Assembly (NCBI RefSeq): GCF_051014685.1
Contig: NW_027478390.1
Span: forward strand, 718,501-782,500
DNA: 64,000 bases
Source: Ptiloglossa arizonensis
Taxonomy: Eukaryota; Arthropoda; Insecta; Hymenoptera; Colletidae
Direction: 5' to 3'
The notes under the pieces were generated by a model. The model was not told the origin of the DNA and searched no databases. It saw only the letters and a program-made list of their open reading frames with translations. Below, one piece after another: positions 1 through 14,242 of this stretch; the stretch's first letter is position 1; every line of letters starts with the position of its first letter. The translations under genes and the position numbers were made by a program.

Positions 1-177
1 CTAGGGAAAAAATACACATACCGTTGTAATCAGGCGAGTTTCTGCTTTCAAACGCAACAGGAATATTTGGGTTTGGTCAATCCATTCGCGAGATATGGGA
101 GTTTGAAGCTATGAAATGGTTGAGAAGACAACAAATATTACGCACTTCTGCTGCTCCAAACGCTTAACCAGAGTGGC
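1..177 (+). repeat. Monomer subtype d (TTTCTGCTTTCAAACG)
   Basis: This copy has GAGTTTCTGCTTTCAAACGC, GGAATATTTGGG, TCAATCCATTCGCGAG and GAAGCTATGAAATGG. The same linked set recurs from here to about 49.5 kb. This first copy also has AATCAGGCGAG in place of AATCGGGCGAG, a variant shared only with the copies at 6,714 and 11,131, which confirms that those three blocks share a recent ancestor. Confidence 0.85.
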
Positions 178-354
178 CTAGGGAAAAAATACACATACCA
201 TAGTAACAGTATGAGTTTCTAATCTCAGACGCAGCAGGAATTTTATGGTTTGGTCAATCCGTACGCGCGATATAGGAGTTTGAATCTAAGAAATGGTTGA
301 GAAGACAACCAATTTTTCGCACTTCTGCTGCTCCAAACGCTTAACCGGAATGGC

Positions 355-530
355 CTAGGGAAGAATAACCATACCGTTGTAATCGGGCGAGTTTCTACTT
401 TCAGACTCAACAGGAATTTTTGGGTTTAGTCAATCCGATCGCGAGATATGGGATTCTGAAGCTAAGAAATTGTTGAGAAGGCAACAAATTTTTTGCACTT
501 CTGCTGCTCCAATCGCTTAACCAGAATGGC
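355..530 (+). repeat. Monomer subtype a (176 bp, AAGAATAACC)
   Basis: This subtype replaces the usual AAAAAATACACATACC with AAGAATAACCATACC, one base shorter, which accounts for 176-bp steps in the ladder. Linked variants here are CAGACTCAACAGG, GGGTTTAGTCAATCC, GGAGTCTGAAGC-like text and a TTTTTTGCAC block. The same form or close relatives occur in regions A to D, usually directly after a b or an e monomer. It is not seen in the 1,062-bp HOR of region E. Confidence 0.85.
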
Positions 531-3500
531 CTAGGGAAAAAACACACATACCGTTGTAATCTGGCGAGTTTCTACTTTCAGACGCAACAGGAATATTTGG
601 GTTTGGTCAATCCGTTCGCCAGATATGGGCGTTTGGAGCTAAGAAATGGATGAGAAAACCACAAATTTTACGCACTTCTGCTGCTCCAAACGCTTAACCA
701 GGATGGCCTATGGAAAAAATACACATACCGTTGTAATCGGGCGAGTTTCTACTTTCAGACGCAACAGGAATATTTGGGTTTGGTCAATCCATTCGAGAGA
801 TATGGGAGTTTGAAGCTATGAAATGGTTGAGAAGACAACCAATTTTTCGCACTTCTGCTGCTCCAAACGCTTAACCGAAATGGGCGAGGGAAAAATAACC
901 ATACCGTTGTAATCGGGCGAGTTTCTACTTTCAGACTCAACAGGAATTTTTGGGTTTAGTCAATCCGTTCGCGAGATATGGGAGTCTGAAGCTAAGAAAT
1001 GGTTGAGAAGACAACAAATTTGTCGCACTTCTGCTGCTCCAATCGCTTAACCAGAATGGCCTAGGGAAAAAATACACATACCGTTGTAATCGGGCGAGTT
1101 TCTACTATCAGATGCAACAGGAATATTTGGGTTTATTCAATCCGTTCGCGAGATATGGGAGTCTGAAGGGAAGAAATGGTTGAGAATGCAATAAATTTTT
1201 CGCACTTCTGCTGCTCCAATCGCTTAACCGGAATGGACTAGGGAAAAACAACCATACCGTTGTAATCGGGCGAGTTTCTGCTTTCAAACGCAACAGGAAT
1301 ATTTGGGTTTGGTCAATCCATTCGCGAGATATGGGAGTTTGAAGCTATGGAATGGTTGAGAAGACAACAAATTTTACGCACTTCTGCTGCTCCAAACGCT
1401 TAACCGGAATGGCCTAGGGAAGAATAACCATACCGTTGTAATCGGGCGAGTTTCTACTTTCAGACTCAACAGGAATTTTTGGGTTTGGTCAATCCGTTCG
1501 CCAGATATGGGCGTTTGAAGCTAAGAAATGGATGAGAAGACCACAAATTTTGCGCACTTCTGCTGCTCCAAACGCGTGACCAGAAAGGCCTAGGGAAAAA
1601 AATACACATACCGTTGTAATCGGGCGAGTTTCTACTGTCAGACGCAACAGGAATTTTTGGGTTTGGTCAATCCGTTCGCGAGATATGGGAGTTTGAAGCT
1701 AAGAAATGGTTGAGATGGCAACTAATTTTTCGCACTTCTGCTGCTCCAAACGCTTAACCAGAATGGCCTAGGGAAAAAATTCACATACCGTTATAATCGG
1801 GCGAGTTTCTACTTTCAGACGCAACATGAATATTTGGGTTTGGTCAATCCGTTCGCCAGATATGGGCGTTTGAAGCTAAGAAATGGTTGAGAAGATCACA
1901 AATTTTACGCAATTCTGCTGTCCAAACGCTTAACCAGGATGGCCTAGGGAAAAAATACACATACCGTTGTAATCGGGCGAGTTTCTGCTTTCAAACGCAA
2001 CAGGAATATTTGGGTTTGGTCAATCCATTCGCGAGATATGGGAGTTTGAAGTTATGAAATGTTTGAGAAGACAACAAATTTTTCGCACTTCTGCTGCTCC
2101 AAACGCTTAAACGGAATGGCCTAGGGAAAAACAACCATACCGTTGTAATCGGGCGAGTTTCTACTTTCAGACTCAACAGGAATTTTTGGGTTTATTCAAT
2201 CCGTTCGCGAGATATGGGAGTCTGAAGCTAAGAAATGGTTGAGAAGACAACAAATTTTTCGCACTTCTGCTGCTCCAATCGTTTAACCAGAATGGCCTAG
2301 GGAAAAAATACACATACCGTTGTAATCGGGCGAGTTTCTACTATCAGATGCAACAGGAATTTTTGGGTTTAGTCAATCCGTTCGCGAGATATGGGAGTTT
2401 GAAGCTAAGAAATGGTTGAGAAGGCAACAAATTTTCCGCACTTCTGCTGCTCCAAACGCGTGACCAGAAAGGCCTAGGGAAAAAATACACATACCGTTAT
2501 AATCGGGCGAGTATCTACTTTCAGACGCAACATGAATATTTGGGTTTGGTCAATCCGTTCGCCAGATATGGGCGTTTGAAGCTAAGAAATGGATGAGAAG
2601 ACCACAAATTTTGCGCACTTCTGCTGCTCCAAACGCGTGACCAGAAAGGCCTAGGGAAAAAATACACATACCGTTGTAATCGGGCGAGTTTCTACTGTCA
2701 GACGCAACAGGAATTTTTGGGTTTGGTCAATCCGTTCGCGAGATATGGGAGTTTGAAGCTAAGAAATGGTTGAGATGGCAACTAATTTTTCGCACTTCTG
2801 CTGCTCCAAACGCTTAACCAGAATGGCCTAGGGAAAAAATACACATACCGTTATAATCGGGCGAGTTTCTACTTTCAGACGCAACATGAATATTTGGGTT
2901 TGGTCAATCCGTTCGCCAGATATGGGCGTTTGAAGCTAAGAAATGGTTGAGAAGATCACAAATTTTACGCAATTCTGCTGCTCCAAACGCTTAACCAGGA
3001 TGGCCTAGGGAAAAAATACACATACCGTTGTAATCGGGCGAGTTTCTGCTTTCAAACGCAACAGGAATATTTGGGTTTGGTCAATCCATTCGCGAGATAT
3101 GGGAGTTTGAAGCTATGAAATGGTTGAGAAGACAACAAATTTTTCGCACTTCTGCTGCTCCAAACGCTTAACCGGAATGGCCTAGGGAAAAACAACCATA
3201 CCGTTGTAATCGGGCGAGTTTCTACTTTCAGACTCAACAGGAATTTTTGGGTTTGGTCAATCCGTTCGCCAGATATGGGCGTTTGAAGCTAAGAAATGGA
3301 TGAGAAGACCACAAATTTTACGCAATTCTGCTGCTCCAAACGCTTAACCAGGATGGCTTAGGGAAAAAATACACATACCGTTGTAATCGGGCGAGTTTCT
3401 ACTATCAGATGCAACAGGAATATTTGGGTTTAGTCAATCCGTTCGTGAGATATGGGAGTCTGAAGGGAAGAAATGGTTGAGAATGCAACAAATTTTTCGC

Positions 3501-5939
3501 ACTTCTGCTGCTCCAAACGCTTAACCAGAATGGCCTAGGGAAAAAATACGCATTCCGTAGTAATCGTAAGAGTTTCTAATTTCAGACGCAGCAGGAATTT
3601 TTGGGTTTGGTCAATCCGTTCGCGAGATATAGGAGTTTGAAGCTAAGAAATGGTTGAGAAGGCAACAAATTTTGCGCACTTCTGCTGCTCCAAACGCGTG
3701 ACCAGAAAGGCCTAGGGAAAAAATACACATACCGTTATAATCGGGCGAGTATCTACTTTCAGACGCAACATGAATATTTGGGTTTGGTCAATCCGTTCGC
3801 CAGATATGGGCGTTTGAAGCTAAGAAATGGTTGAGGAGACCACGAATTTTACGCAATTCTGCTGCTCCAAACGCTTAACCAGGATGGCCTAGGGAAAAAA
3901 TACACATACCGTTGTAATCGGGCGAGTTTCTGCTTTCAAACGCAACAGGAATATTTGGGTTTGGTCAATCCATTCGCGAGATATGGGAGTTTGAAGCTAT
4001 GGAATGGTTGAGAAGACAACAAATTTTACGCACTTCTGCTGCTCCAAACGCTTAACCGGAATGGCCTAGGGAAGAATAACCATACCGTTGTAATCGGGCG
4101 AGTTTCTACTTTCAGACTCAACAGGAATTTTTGGGTTTGGTCAATCCGTTCGCCAGATATGGGCGTTTGAAGCTAAGAAATGGATGAGAAGACCACAAAT
4201 TTTACGCACTTCTGCTGCTCCAAACGCTTAACCAGGATGGCTTAGGGAAAAAATACACATACCGTTGTAATCGGGCGAGTTTCTACTATCAGATGCAACA
4301 GGAATATTTGGGTTTAGTCAATCCGTTCGTGAGATATGGGAGTCTGAAGGGAAGAAATGGTTGAGAATGCAACAAATTTTTCGCACTTCTGCTGCTCCAA
4401 ACGCTTAACCAGAATGGCCTAGGGAAAAAATACGCATTCCGTAGTAATCGTAAGAGTTTCTAATTTCAGACGCAGCAGGAATTTTTGGGTTTGGTCAATC
4501 CGTTCGCGAGATATAGGAGTTTGAAGCTAAGAAATGGTTGAGAAGGCAACAAATTTTGCGCACTTCTGCTGCTCCAAACGCGTGACCAGAAAGGCCTAGG
4601 GAAAAAATACACATACCGTTGTAATCGGGCGAGTTTCTACTGTCAGACGCAACAGGAATTTTTGGGTTTGATCAATCCGTTCGCGAGATATGGGAGTTTG
4701 AAGCTGAGATATGGTTGAGATGGCAACAAATTTTTCGCACTTCTGCTGCTCCAAACGCTTAACCAGAATGGCTTTGGGAAAAAATATACATACCGTTATA
4801 ATCGGGCGAGTTTCTACTTTCAGACGCAACATGAATATTTGGGTTTGGTCAATCTGTTCGTCAGATATGGGCGTTTGAAGCTAAGAAATGTTTGAGAAGA
4901 CCACAAATTTTACGCACTTCTGCTGCTCCAAACGCTTAACCAGGATGGCCTAGGGAAAAAATACACATACCGTTGTAATCGGGCGAGTTTCTGCTTTCAA
5001 ACGCAACAGGAATATTTGGGTTTGGTCAATCCATTCGCGAGATATGGGAGTTTGAAGCTATGAAATGGTTGAGAAGACAACAAATTTTACGCACTTCTGC
5101 TGCTCCAAACGCTTAACCAGAATGGCCTAGGGAAAAAGTACACATACCGTAGTAACCGTATGAGTTTCTAATTTCAGACGCAGCAGGAATTTTAGGGTTT
5201 GGTCAATCCGTACGCGCGATATAGGAGTTTCAATCGAAGAAATGGTTGAGAAGACAACCAATTTTTCGCACTTCTGCTGCTCCAAACGCTTAACCGGAAT
5301 GGCCTAGGGAAGAATAACCATACCGTTGTAATCGGGCGAGTTTCTACTTTCAGACTCAACAGGAATTTTTGGGTTTAGTCAGTCCGTTCGCGAGATATGG
5401 GAGTCTGAAGCTAAGAAATTGTTGAGAAGGCAACAAATTTTTTGCACTTCTGCTGCTCCAATCGCTTAACCAGAATGGCCTAGGGAAAAAACACACATAC
5501 CGTTGTAATCTGGCGAGTTCCTACTTTCAGACGCAACAGGAATATTTGGGTTTGGTCAATCCGTTCGCCAGATATGGGCGTTTGAAGCTAAGAAATGGAT
5601 GAGAAGACCACAAATTTTACGCACTTCTGCTGCTCCAAACGCTTAACCGGAATGGGCGAGGGAAAAATAACCATACCGTTATAATCGGGCGAGTTTCTGC
5701 TTTCAGACTCAACTGGAATTTTTGGGTTTAGTCAATCCGTTCGCGAGATATGGGAGTTTGAAGCTAAGAAATGGTTGAGAAGGCAACAAATTTTGCGCAC
5801 TTCTGCTGCTCCAAACGCGTGACCAGAAAGGCCTAGGGAAAAAATACACACCGTAGTAACCGTATGAGTTTCTAATCTCAGACGCAGCAGGAATTTTAGG
5901 ATTTGGTCAATCCGTTCGCGAGATATGGGAGTCTGAAGC

Positions 5940-8900
5940 TAAGAAATGGTTGAGAAGACAACCAATTATTCGCACTTCTGCTGCTCCAATCGCTTAACCG
6001 GAATGGCCTAGGAAAAAATAACCATACCGTTATAATCGGGCGAATTTCTACTTTCAGACTCAACAGGAATTTTTGGGTTTAGTCAATCCGTTCGCGAGAT
6101 ATGGGAGTCTGAAGCTAAGAAATGGTTGAGAAGACAACAAATTTTTCGCAATTCTGCAGCTCCAATTGCTTAACCAGAATGGCCTAGGGAAAAAATACGC
6201 ATGCCGTTGTAATCGGGCGAGTTTCTACTATCAGATGCAACAGGAATATTTGGGTTTAGTCAATCCGTTCGCGAGATATGGGAGTCTGAAGGGAAGAAAT
6301 GGTTGAGAATGCAACAAATTTTTCGCACTTCTGCTGCTCCAATCGCTTAACCGGAATGGCCTAGGGAAAAACAACCATACCGTTGTAATCGGGCGAGTTT
6401 CTACTTTCAGACACAACAGGAATTTTTGGGTTTAGTCAATCCGTTCGCGAGATATGGGAGTTTGAAGCTAAGAAATGGTTGAGAAGGCAACAAATTTTGC
6501 GCACTTCTGCTGCTCCAAACGCGTGACCAGAAAGGCCTAGGGAAAAAATACACATACCGTTATAATCGGGCGAGTTTCTACTTTCAGACGCAACATGAAT
6601 ATTTGGGTTTGGTCAATCCGTTCGCCAGATATGGGCGTTTGAAGCTAAGAAATGGTTGAGAAGACCACAAATTTTACGCAATTCTGCTGCTCCAAAAGCT
6701 TAACCAGGATGGCCTAGGGAAAAAATACACATACCGTTGTAATCAGGCGAGTTTCTGCTTTCAAACGCAACAGGAATATTTGGGTTTGGTCAATCCATTC
6801 GCGAGATATGGGAGTTTGAAGCTATGAAATGGTTGAGAAGACAACAAATATTACGCACTTCTGCTGCTCCAAACGCTTAACCAGAGTGGCCTAGGGAAAA
6901 AATACACATACCATAGTAACAGTATGAGTTTCTAATCTCAGACGCAGCAGGAATTTTATGGTTTGGTCAATCCGTACGCGCGATATAGGAGTTTGAATCT
7001 AAGAAATGGTTGAGAAGACAACCAATTTTTCGCACTTCTGCTGCTCCAAACGCTTAACCGGAATGGCCTAGGGAAGAATAACCATACCGTTGTAATCGGG
7101 CGAGTTTCTACTTTCAGACTCAACAGGAATTTTTGGGTTTAGTCAATCCGATCGCGAGATATGGGATTCTGAAGCTAAGAAATTGTTGAGAAGGCAACAA
7201 ATTTTTTGCACTTCTGCTGCTCCAATCGCTTAACCAGAATGGCCTAGGGAAAAAACACACATACCGTTGTAATCTGGCGAGTTTCTACTTTCAGACGCAA
7301 CAGGAATATTTGGGTTTGGTCAATCCGTTCGCCAGATATGGGCGTTTGGAGCTAAGAAATGGATGAGAAAACCACAAATTTTACGCACTTCTGCTGCTCC
7401 AAACGCTTAACCAGGATGGCCTATGGAAAAAATACACATACCGTTGTAATCGGGCGAGTTTCTACTTTCAGACGCAACAGGAATATTTGGGTTTGGTCAA
7501 TCCATTCGAGAGATATGGGAGTTTGAAGCTATGAAATGGTTGAGAAGACAACCAATTTTTCGCACTTCTGCTGCTCCAAACGCTTAACCGAAATGGGCGA
7601 GGGAAAAATAACCATACCGTTGTAATCGGGCGAGTTTCTACTTTCAGACTCAACAGGAATTTTTGGGTTTAGTCAATCCGTTCGCGAGATATGGGAGTCT
7701 GAAGCTAAGAAATGGTTGAGAAGACAACAAATTTGTCGCACTTCTGCTGCTCCAATCGCTTAACCAGAATGGCCTAGGGAAAAAATACACATACCGTTGT
7801 AATCGGGCGAGTTTCTACTATCAGATGCAACAGGAATATTTGGGTTTATTCAATCCGTTCGCGAGATATGGGAGTCTGAAGGGAAGAAATGGTTGAGAAT
7901 GCAATAAATTTTTCGCACTTCTGCTGCTCCAATCGCTTAACCGGAATGGACTAGGGAAAAACAACCATACCGTTGTAATCGGGCGAGTTTCTACTTTCAG
8001 ACTCAACAGGAATTTTTGGGTTTATTCAATCCGTTCGCGAGATATGGGAGTTTGAAGCTAAGGAATGGTTGAGAAGATCACAAATTTTACGCAATTCTGC
8101 TGCTCCAAACGCTTAACCAGGATGGCCTAGGGAAAAAATACACATACCGTTGTAATCGGGCGAGTTTCTGCTTTCAAACGCAACAGGAATATTTGGGTTT
8201 GTTCAATCCATTCGCGAGATATGGGAGTTTGAAGCTATGAAATGGTTGAGAAGACAACAAATTTTTCGCACTTCTGCTGCTCCAAACGCTTAACCGGAAT
8301 GGCCTAGGGCAAAACAACCATACCGTTGTAATCGGGCGAGTTTCTACTTTCAGACTCAACAGGAATTTTTGGATTTATTCAATCCGTTCGCGAGATATGG
8401 GAGTCTGAAGCTAAGAAATGGTTGAGAAGACAACAAATTTTTCGCAATTCTGCTGCTCCAATCGCTTTACCAGAATGGCCTAGGGAAAAAATACACATAC
8501 CGTTGTAATCGGGCGAGTTTCTACTATCAGATGCAACAGGAATATTTGGGTTTGGTCAATCCATTCGAGAGATATGGGAGTTTGAAGCTATGAAATGGTT
8601 GAGAAGACAAACAATTTTTCGCACTTCTGCTGCTCCAAACGCTTAACCAGGATGGCCTAGGGAAAAAATACACATACCGTAGTAATCGTATGAGTTTCTA
8701 ATTTCAGTCGCAGCAGGAATTTTTGGGTTTTGTCAATCCGTTCGCGAGATATAGGAGTTTGAAGCTAAGAAATGGTTGAGAAGACATCAAATTTTTCGCA
8801 GTTCTGCTGCTCCAAACGCTTAACCGGAATGGCCTAGGCAAAAACAACCATACCGTTGTAATCGGGCGAGTATCTACTTTCAGACTCAACAGGAATTTTT

Positions 8901-10356
8901 GGGTTTAGACAATCCGTTCGCGAGATATGGGAGTCTGAAGCTAAGAAATGGTTGAGAAGACAACAAATTTTTCGCACTTCTGCTGCTCCAATCGCTTAAC
9001 CAGAATGGCCTAGGGAAAAAATACACATACCGTTGTAATCGGGCGAGTTTCTACTATCAGATGCAACAGGAATATTTGGGTTTAGTCAATCCGTTCGTGA
9101 GATATGGGAGTCTGAAGGGAAGAAATGGTTGAGAATGCAACAAATTTTTCGCACTTCTGCTGCTCCAAACGCTTAACCAGAATGGCCTAGGGAAAAAATA
9201 CACATTCCGTAGTAATCGTAAGAGTTTCTAATTTCAGACGCAGCAGGAATTTTTGGGTTTGGTCAATCCGTTCGCGAGATATAGGAGTTTGAAGCTAAGA
9301 AATGGTTGAGAAGGCAACAAATTTTGCGCAATTCTGCTGCTCCAAACGCGTGACCAGAAAGGCCTAGGGAAAAAATACACATACCGTTGTAATCGGGCGA
9401 GTTTCTACTGTCAGACGCAACAGGAATTTTTGGGTTTGATCAATCCGTTCGCGAGATATGGGAGTTTGAAGCTGAGATACGGTTGAGATGGCAACAAATT
9501 TTTCGCAATTCTGCTGCTCCAAACGCTTAACCAGAATGGCCTTGGGAAAAAATACACATACCGTTATAATCGGGCGAGTTTCTACTTTCAGACGCAACAT
9601 GAATATTTGGGTTTGGTCAATCTGTTCGCCAGATATGGGCGTTTGAAGCTAAGAAATGTTTGAGAAGACCACAAATTTTACGCACTTCTGCTGCTCCAAA
9701 CGCTTAACCAGGATGGCCTAGGGAAAAAATACACATACCGTTGTAATCGGGCGAGTTTCTGCTTTCAAACGCAACAGGAATATTTGGGTTTGGTCAACCA
9801 ATTCGCGAGATATGGGAGTTTGAAGCTATGAAATGGTTGAGAAGACAACAAATTTTACGCACTTCTGCTGCTCCAAACGCTTAACCAGAATGGCCTAGGG
9901 AAAAAGTACACATACCGTAGTAACCGTATGAGTTTCTAATCTCAGACGCAGCAGGAATTTTAGGGTTTGGTCAATCCGTACGCGCGATATAGGAGTTTCA
10001 ATCTAAGAAATGGTTGAGAAGACAACCAATTTTTCGCACTTCTGCTGCTCCAAACGCTTAACCGGAATGGCCTAGGGAAGAATAACCATACCGTTGTAAT
10101 CGGGCGAGTTTCTACTTTCAGACTCAACAGGAATTTTTGGGCTTAGTCCGTCCGTTCGCGAGATATGGGAGTCTGAAGCTAAGAAATTGTTGAGAAGGCA
10201 ACAAATTTTTTGCACTTCTGCTGCTCCAATCGCTTAACCATAATGGCCTAGGGAAAAAACACACATACCGTTGTAATCTGGCGAGTTCCTACTTTCAGAC
10301 GCAACAGGAATATTTGGGTTTGGTCAATCCGTTCGCCAGATATGGGCGTTTGAAGC
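5940..10356 (+). repeat. 4,417-bp higher-order repeat, copy 1 (25 monomers)
   Basis: Markers in this block recur exactly 4,417 bp downstream, for example 6,231 to 10,648, 7,468 to 11,885, 8,174 to 12,591 and 8,704 to 13,121. The left junction lies near 5,940, where text shared with about 10,357 begins within a GAAGCTAAGAAATGG block. Only scattered single-base differences were noticed, for example TTATTCAATCC against TTAGTCAATCC near 8,025/12,442. The block includes d-b-a-c cassettes at 6,714 and 9,718. Confidence 0.85.
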
Positions 10357-13300
10357 TAAGAAATGGTTGAGAAGACAACCAATTATTCGCACTTCTGCTG
10401 CTCCAATCGCTTAACCGGAATGGCCTAGGAAAAAATAACCATACCGTTATAATCGGGCGAGTTTCTACTTTCAGACTCAACAGGAATTTTTGGGTTTAGT
10501 CAATCCGTTCGCGAGATATGGGAGTCTGAAGCTAAGAAATGGTTGAGAAGACAACAAATTTTTCGCAATTCTGCAGCTCCAATTGCTTAACCAGAATGGC
10601 CTAGGGAAAAAATACGCATGCCGTTGTAATCGGGCGAGTTTCTACTATCAGATGCAACAGGAATATTTGGGTTTAGTCAATCCGTTCGCGAGATATGGGA
10701 GTCTGAAGGGAAGAAATGGTTGAGAATGCAACAAATTTTTCGCACTTCTGCTGCTCCAATCGCTTAACCGGAATGGCCTAGGGAAAAACAACCATACCGT
10801 TGTAATCGGGCGAGTTTCTACTTTCAGACACAACAGGAATTTTTGGGTTTAGTCAATCCGTTCGCGAGATATGGGAGTTTGAAGCTAAGAAATGGTTGAG
10901 AAGGCAACAAATTTTGCGCACTTCTGCTGCTCCAAACGCGTGACCAGAAAGGCCTAGGGAAAAAATACACATACCGTTATAATCGGGCGAGTTTCTACTT
11001 TCAGACGCAACATGAATATTTGGGTTTGGTCAATCCGTTCGCCAGATATGGGCGTTTGAAGCTAAGAAATGGTTGAGAAGACCACAAATTTTACGCAATT
11101 CTGCTGCTCCAAAAGCTTAACCAGGATGGCCTAGGGAAAAAATACACATACCGTTGTAATCAGGCGAGTTTCTGCTTTCAAACGCAACAGGAATATTTGG
11201 GTTTGGTCAATCCATTCGCGAGATATGGGAGTTTGAAGCTATGAAATGGTTGAGAAGACAACAAATATTACGCACTTCTGCTGCTCCAAACGCTTAACCA
11301 GAGTGGCCTAGGGAAAAAATACACATACCATAGTAACAGTATGAGTTTCTAATCTCAGACGCAGCAGGAATTTTATGGTTTGGTCAATCCGTACGCGCGA
11401 TATAGGAGTTTGAATCTAAGAAATGGTTGAGAAGACAACCAATTTTTCGCACTTCTGCTGCTCCAAACGCTTAACCGGAATGGCCTAGGGAAGAATAACC
11501 ATACCGTTGTAATCGGGCGAGTTTCTACTTTCAGACTCAACAGGAATTTTTGGGTTTAGTCAATCCGATCGCGAGATATGGGATTCTGAAGCTAAGAAAT
11601 TGTTGAGAAGGCAACAAATTTTTTGCACTTCTGCTGCTCCAATCGCTTAACCAGAATGGCCTAGGGAAAAAACACACATACCGTTGTAATCTGGCGAATT
11701 TCTACTTTCAGACGCAACAGGAATATTTGGGTTTGGTCAATCCGTTCGCCAGATATGGGCGTTTGGAGCTAAGAAATGGATGAGAAAACCACAAATTTTA
11801 CGCACTTCTGCTGCTCCAAACGCTTAACCAGGATGGCCTATGGAAAAAATACACATACCGTTGTAATCGGGCGAGTTTCTACTTTCAGACGCAACAGGAA
11901 TATTTGGGTTTGGTCAATCCATTCGAGAGATATGGGAGTTTGAAGCTATGAAATGGTTGAGAAGACAACCAATTTTTCGCACTTCTGCTGCTCCAAACGC
12001 TTAACCGAAATGGGCGAGGGAAAAATAACCATACCGTTGTAATCGGGCGAGTTTCTACTTTCAGACTCAACAGGAATTTTTGGGTTTAGTCAATCCGTTC
12101 GCGAGATATGGGAGTCTGAAGCTAAGAAATGGTTGAGAAGACAACAAATTTGTCGCACTTCTGCTGCTCCAATCGCTTAACCAGAATGGCCTAGGGAAAA
12201 AATACACATACCGTTGTAATCGGGCGAGTTTCTACTATCAGATGCAACAGGAATATTTGGGTTTATTCAATCCGTTCGCGAGATATGGGAGTCTGAAGGG
12301 AAGAAATGGTTGAGAATGCAATAAATTTTTCGCACTTCTGCTGCTCCAATCGCTTAACCGGAATGGACTAGGGAAAAACAACCATACCGTTGTAATCGGG
12401 CGAGTTTCTACTTTCAGACTCAACAGGAATTTTTGGGTTTAGTCAATCCGTTCGCGAGATATGGGAGTTTGAAGCTAAGGAATGGTTGAGAAGATCACAA
12501 ATTTTACGCAATTCTGCTGCTCCAAACGCTTAACCAGGATGGCCTAGGGAAAAAATACACATACCGTTGTAATCGGGCGAGTTTCTGCTTTCAAACGCAA
12601 CAGGAATATTTGGGTTTGTTCAATCCATTCGCGAGATATGGGAGTTTGAAGCTATGAAATGGTTGAGAAGACAACAAATTTTTCGCACTTCTGCTGCTCC
12701 AAACGCTTAACCGGAATGGCCTAGGGCAAAACAACCATACCGTTGTAATCGGGCGAGTTTCTACTTTCAGACTCAACAGGAATTTTTGGATTTATTCAAT
12801 CCGTTCGCGAGATATGGGAGTCTGAAGCTAAGAAATGGTTGAGAAGACAACAAATTTTTCGCAATTCTGCTGCTCCAATCGCTTTACCAGAATGGCCTAG
12901 GGAAAAAATACACATACCGTTGTAATCGGGCGAGTTTCTACTATCAGATGCAACAGGAATATTTGGGTTTGGTCAATCCATTCGAGAGATATGGGAGTTT
13001 GAAGCTATGAAATGGTTGAGAAGACAAACAATTTTTCGCACTTCTGCTGCTCCAAACGCTTAACCAGGATGGCCTAGGGAAAAAATACACATACCGTAGT
13101 AATCGTATGAGTTTCTAATTTCAGTCGCAGCAGGAATTTTTGGGTTTTGTCAATCCGTTCGCGAGATATAGGAGTTTGAAGCTAAGAAATGGTTGAGAAG
13201 ACATCAAATTTTTCGCAGTTCTGCTGCTCCAAACGCTTAACCGGAATGGCCTAGGCAAAAACAACCATACCGTTGTAATCGGGCGAGTATCTACTTTCAG

Positions 13301-14242
13301 ACTCAACAGGAATTTTTGGGTTTAGACAATCCGTTCGCGAGATATGGGAGTCTGAAGCTAAGAAATGGTTGAGAAGACAACAAATTTTTCGCACTTCTGC
13401 TGCTCCAATCGCTTAACCAGAATGGCCTAGGGAAAAAATACACATACCGTTGTAATCGGGCGAGTTTCTACTATCAGATGCAACAGGAATATTTGGGTTT
13501 AGTCAATCCGTTCGTGAGATATGGGAGTCTGAAGGGAAGAAATGGTTGAGAATGCAACAAATTTTTCGCACTTCTGCTGCTCCAAACGCTTAACCAGAAT
13601 GGCCTAGGGAAAAAATACACATTCCGTAGTAATCGTAAGAGTTTCTAATTTCAGACGCAGCAGGAATTTTTGGGTTTGGTCAATCCGTTCGCGAGATATA
13701 GGAGTTTGAAGCTAAGAAATGGTTGAGAAGGCAACAAATTTTACGCACTTCTGCTGCTCCAAACGCTTAACCAGAATGGCCTAGGGAAAAAGTACACATA
13801 CCGTAGTAACCGTATGAGTTTCTAATCTCAGACGCAGCAGGAATTTTAGGGTTTGGTCAATCCGTACGCGCGATATAGGAGTTTCAATCTAAGAAATGGT
13901 TGAGAAGACAACCAATTTTTCGCACTTCTGCTGCTCCAAACGCTTAACCGGAATGGCCTAGGGAAGAATAACCATACCGTTGTAATCGGGCGAGTTTCTA
14001 CTTTCAGACTCAACAGGAATTTTTGGGCTTAGTCCGTCCGTTCGCGAGATATGGGAGTCTGAAGCTAAGAAATTGTTGAGAAGGCAACAAATTTTTTGCA
14101 CTTCTGCTGCTCCAATCGCTTAACCATAATGGCCTAGGGAAAAAACACACATACAGTTGTAATCTGGCGAGTTCCTACTTTCAGACGCAACAGGAATATT
14201 TGGGTTTGGTCAATCCGTTCGCCAGATATGGGCGTTTGAAGC
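10357..14242 (+). repeat. 4,417-bp higher-order repeat, copy 2, lacking three monomers (3,886 bp)
   Basis: This is the adjacent second copy. It follows copy 1 with a shift of 4,417 bp up to about 13,735. From there the matching position jumps from about 9,318 to 9,849, so 531 bp (three monomers) is missing, and the shift becomes 3,886 bp. The junction lies inside the conserved block GCAACAAATTTT, joining an AAGGCAAC left part to a TTTTACGCAC right part. The deletion is a whole number of monomers, as expected from misaligned homologous exchange. Confidence 0.83.

Larger units (their letters stand above)
1..707 (+). repeat. Four-monomer d-b-a-c cassette (~707 bp), first of 14
   Basis: The order is d (1), b with CATAGTAACAGTATGAG and a TACGCGCGATATAGG block (178), a (355), then c (531). 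The same four-monomer order starts at about 4,950, 6,714, 9,718, 11,131, 17,497, 21,565, 24,746, 28,811, 36,058, 43,306, 46,666 and 49,495. A truncated copy that lacks most of d has its b monomer near 13,773. The cassette is shared by regions A to D although the flanking monomers differ, and it is not found in E or F. It is the most conserved multimer in the window. d monomers also occur without b, for example near 22.6, 27.8, 31.8 and 39.1 kb, where an e monomer follows. Confidence 0.82.
1..5939 (+). repeat. Region A, left part: mixed a/b/c/d monomers
   Basis: Bases 1 to about 1,280 are repeated almost unchanged at 6,714 to about 7,993 (shift 6,713 bp, 38 monomers). About 1,500-2,050 recurs at about 2,560-3,110 with a six-monomer shift of 1,061-1,062 bp. 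About 3,240-4,600 contains a five-monomer (884-bp) duplication, seen at 3,361 and 4,245. About 4,412-5,640 is related to 9,180-10,350 with a 27-monomer (4,768-bp) shift. One copy near 1,920 lacks a C in CTGCTCC, and one near 5,850 lacks TA in ACACATACC. No unique sequence is present. Confidence 0.85.

Noticed and set aside
146..157. TTCTGCTGCTCC as a trinucleotide microsatellite
   Set aside because: Only two or three CTG units per monomer with no expansion in any copy; it is part of the monomer.
1..177. Phased A/T tracts giving curved DNA
   Set aside because: The A-run, T-run and AAATTTTT block are about 56 and 70 bp apart, with no clear 10-11-bp phasing, so no curvature claim is made.
755..940. 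Recurrent minus-strand open frame of 61 codons, repeated at dozens of places in the window
   Set aside because: It is the monomer read through once. A 177-bp unit is 59 codons, so the frame is kept and the same phrase returns in each array unit. No homology, start-site signal or codon-biased variation supports a protein.
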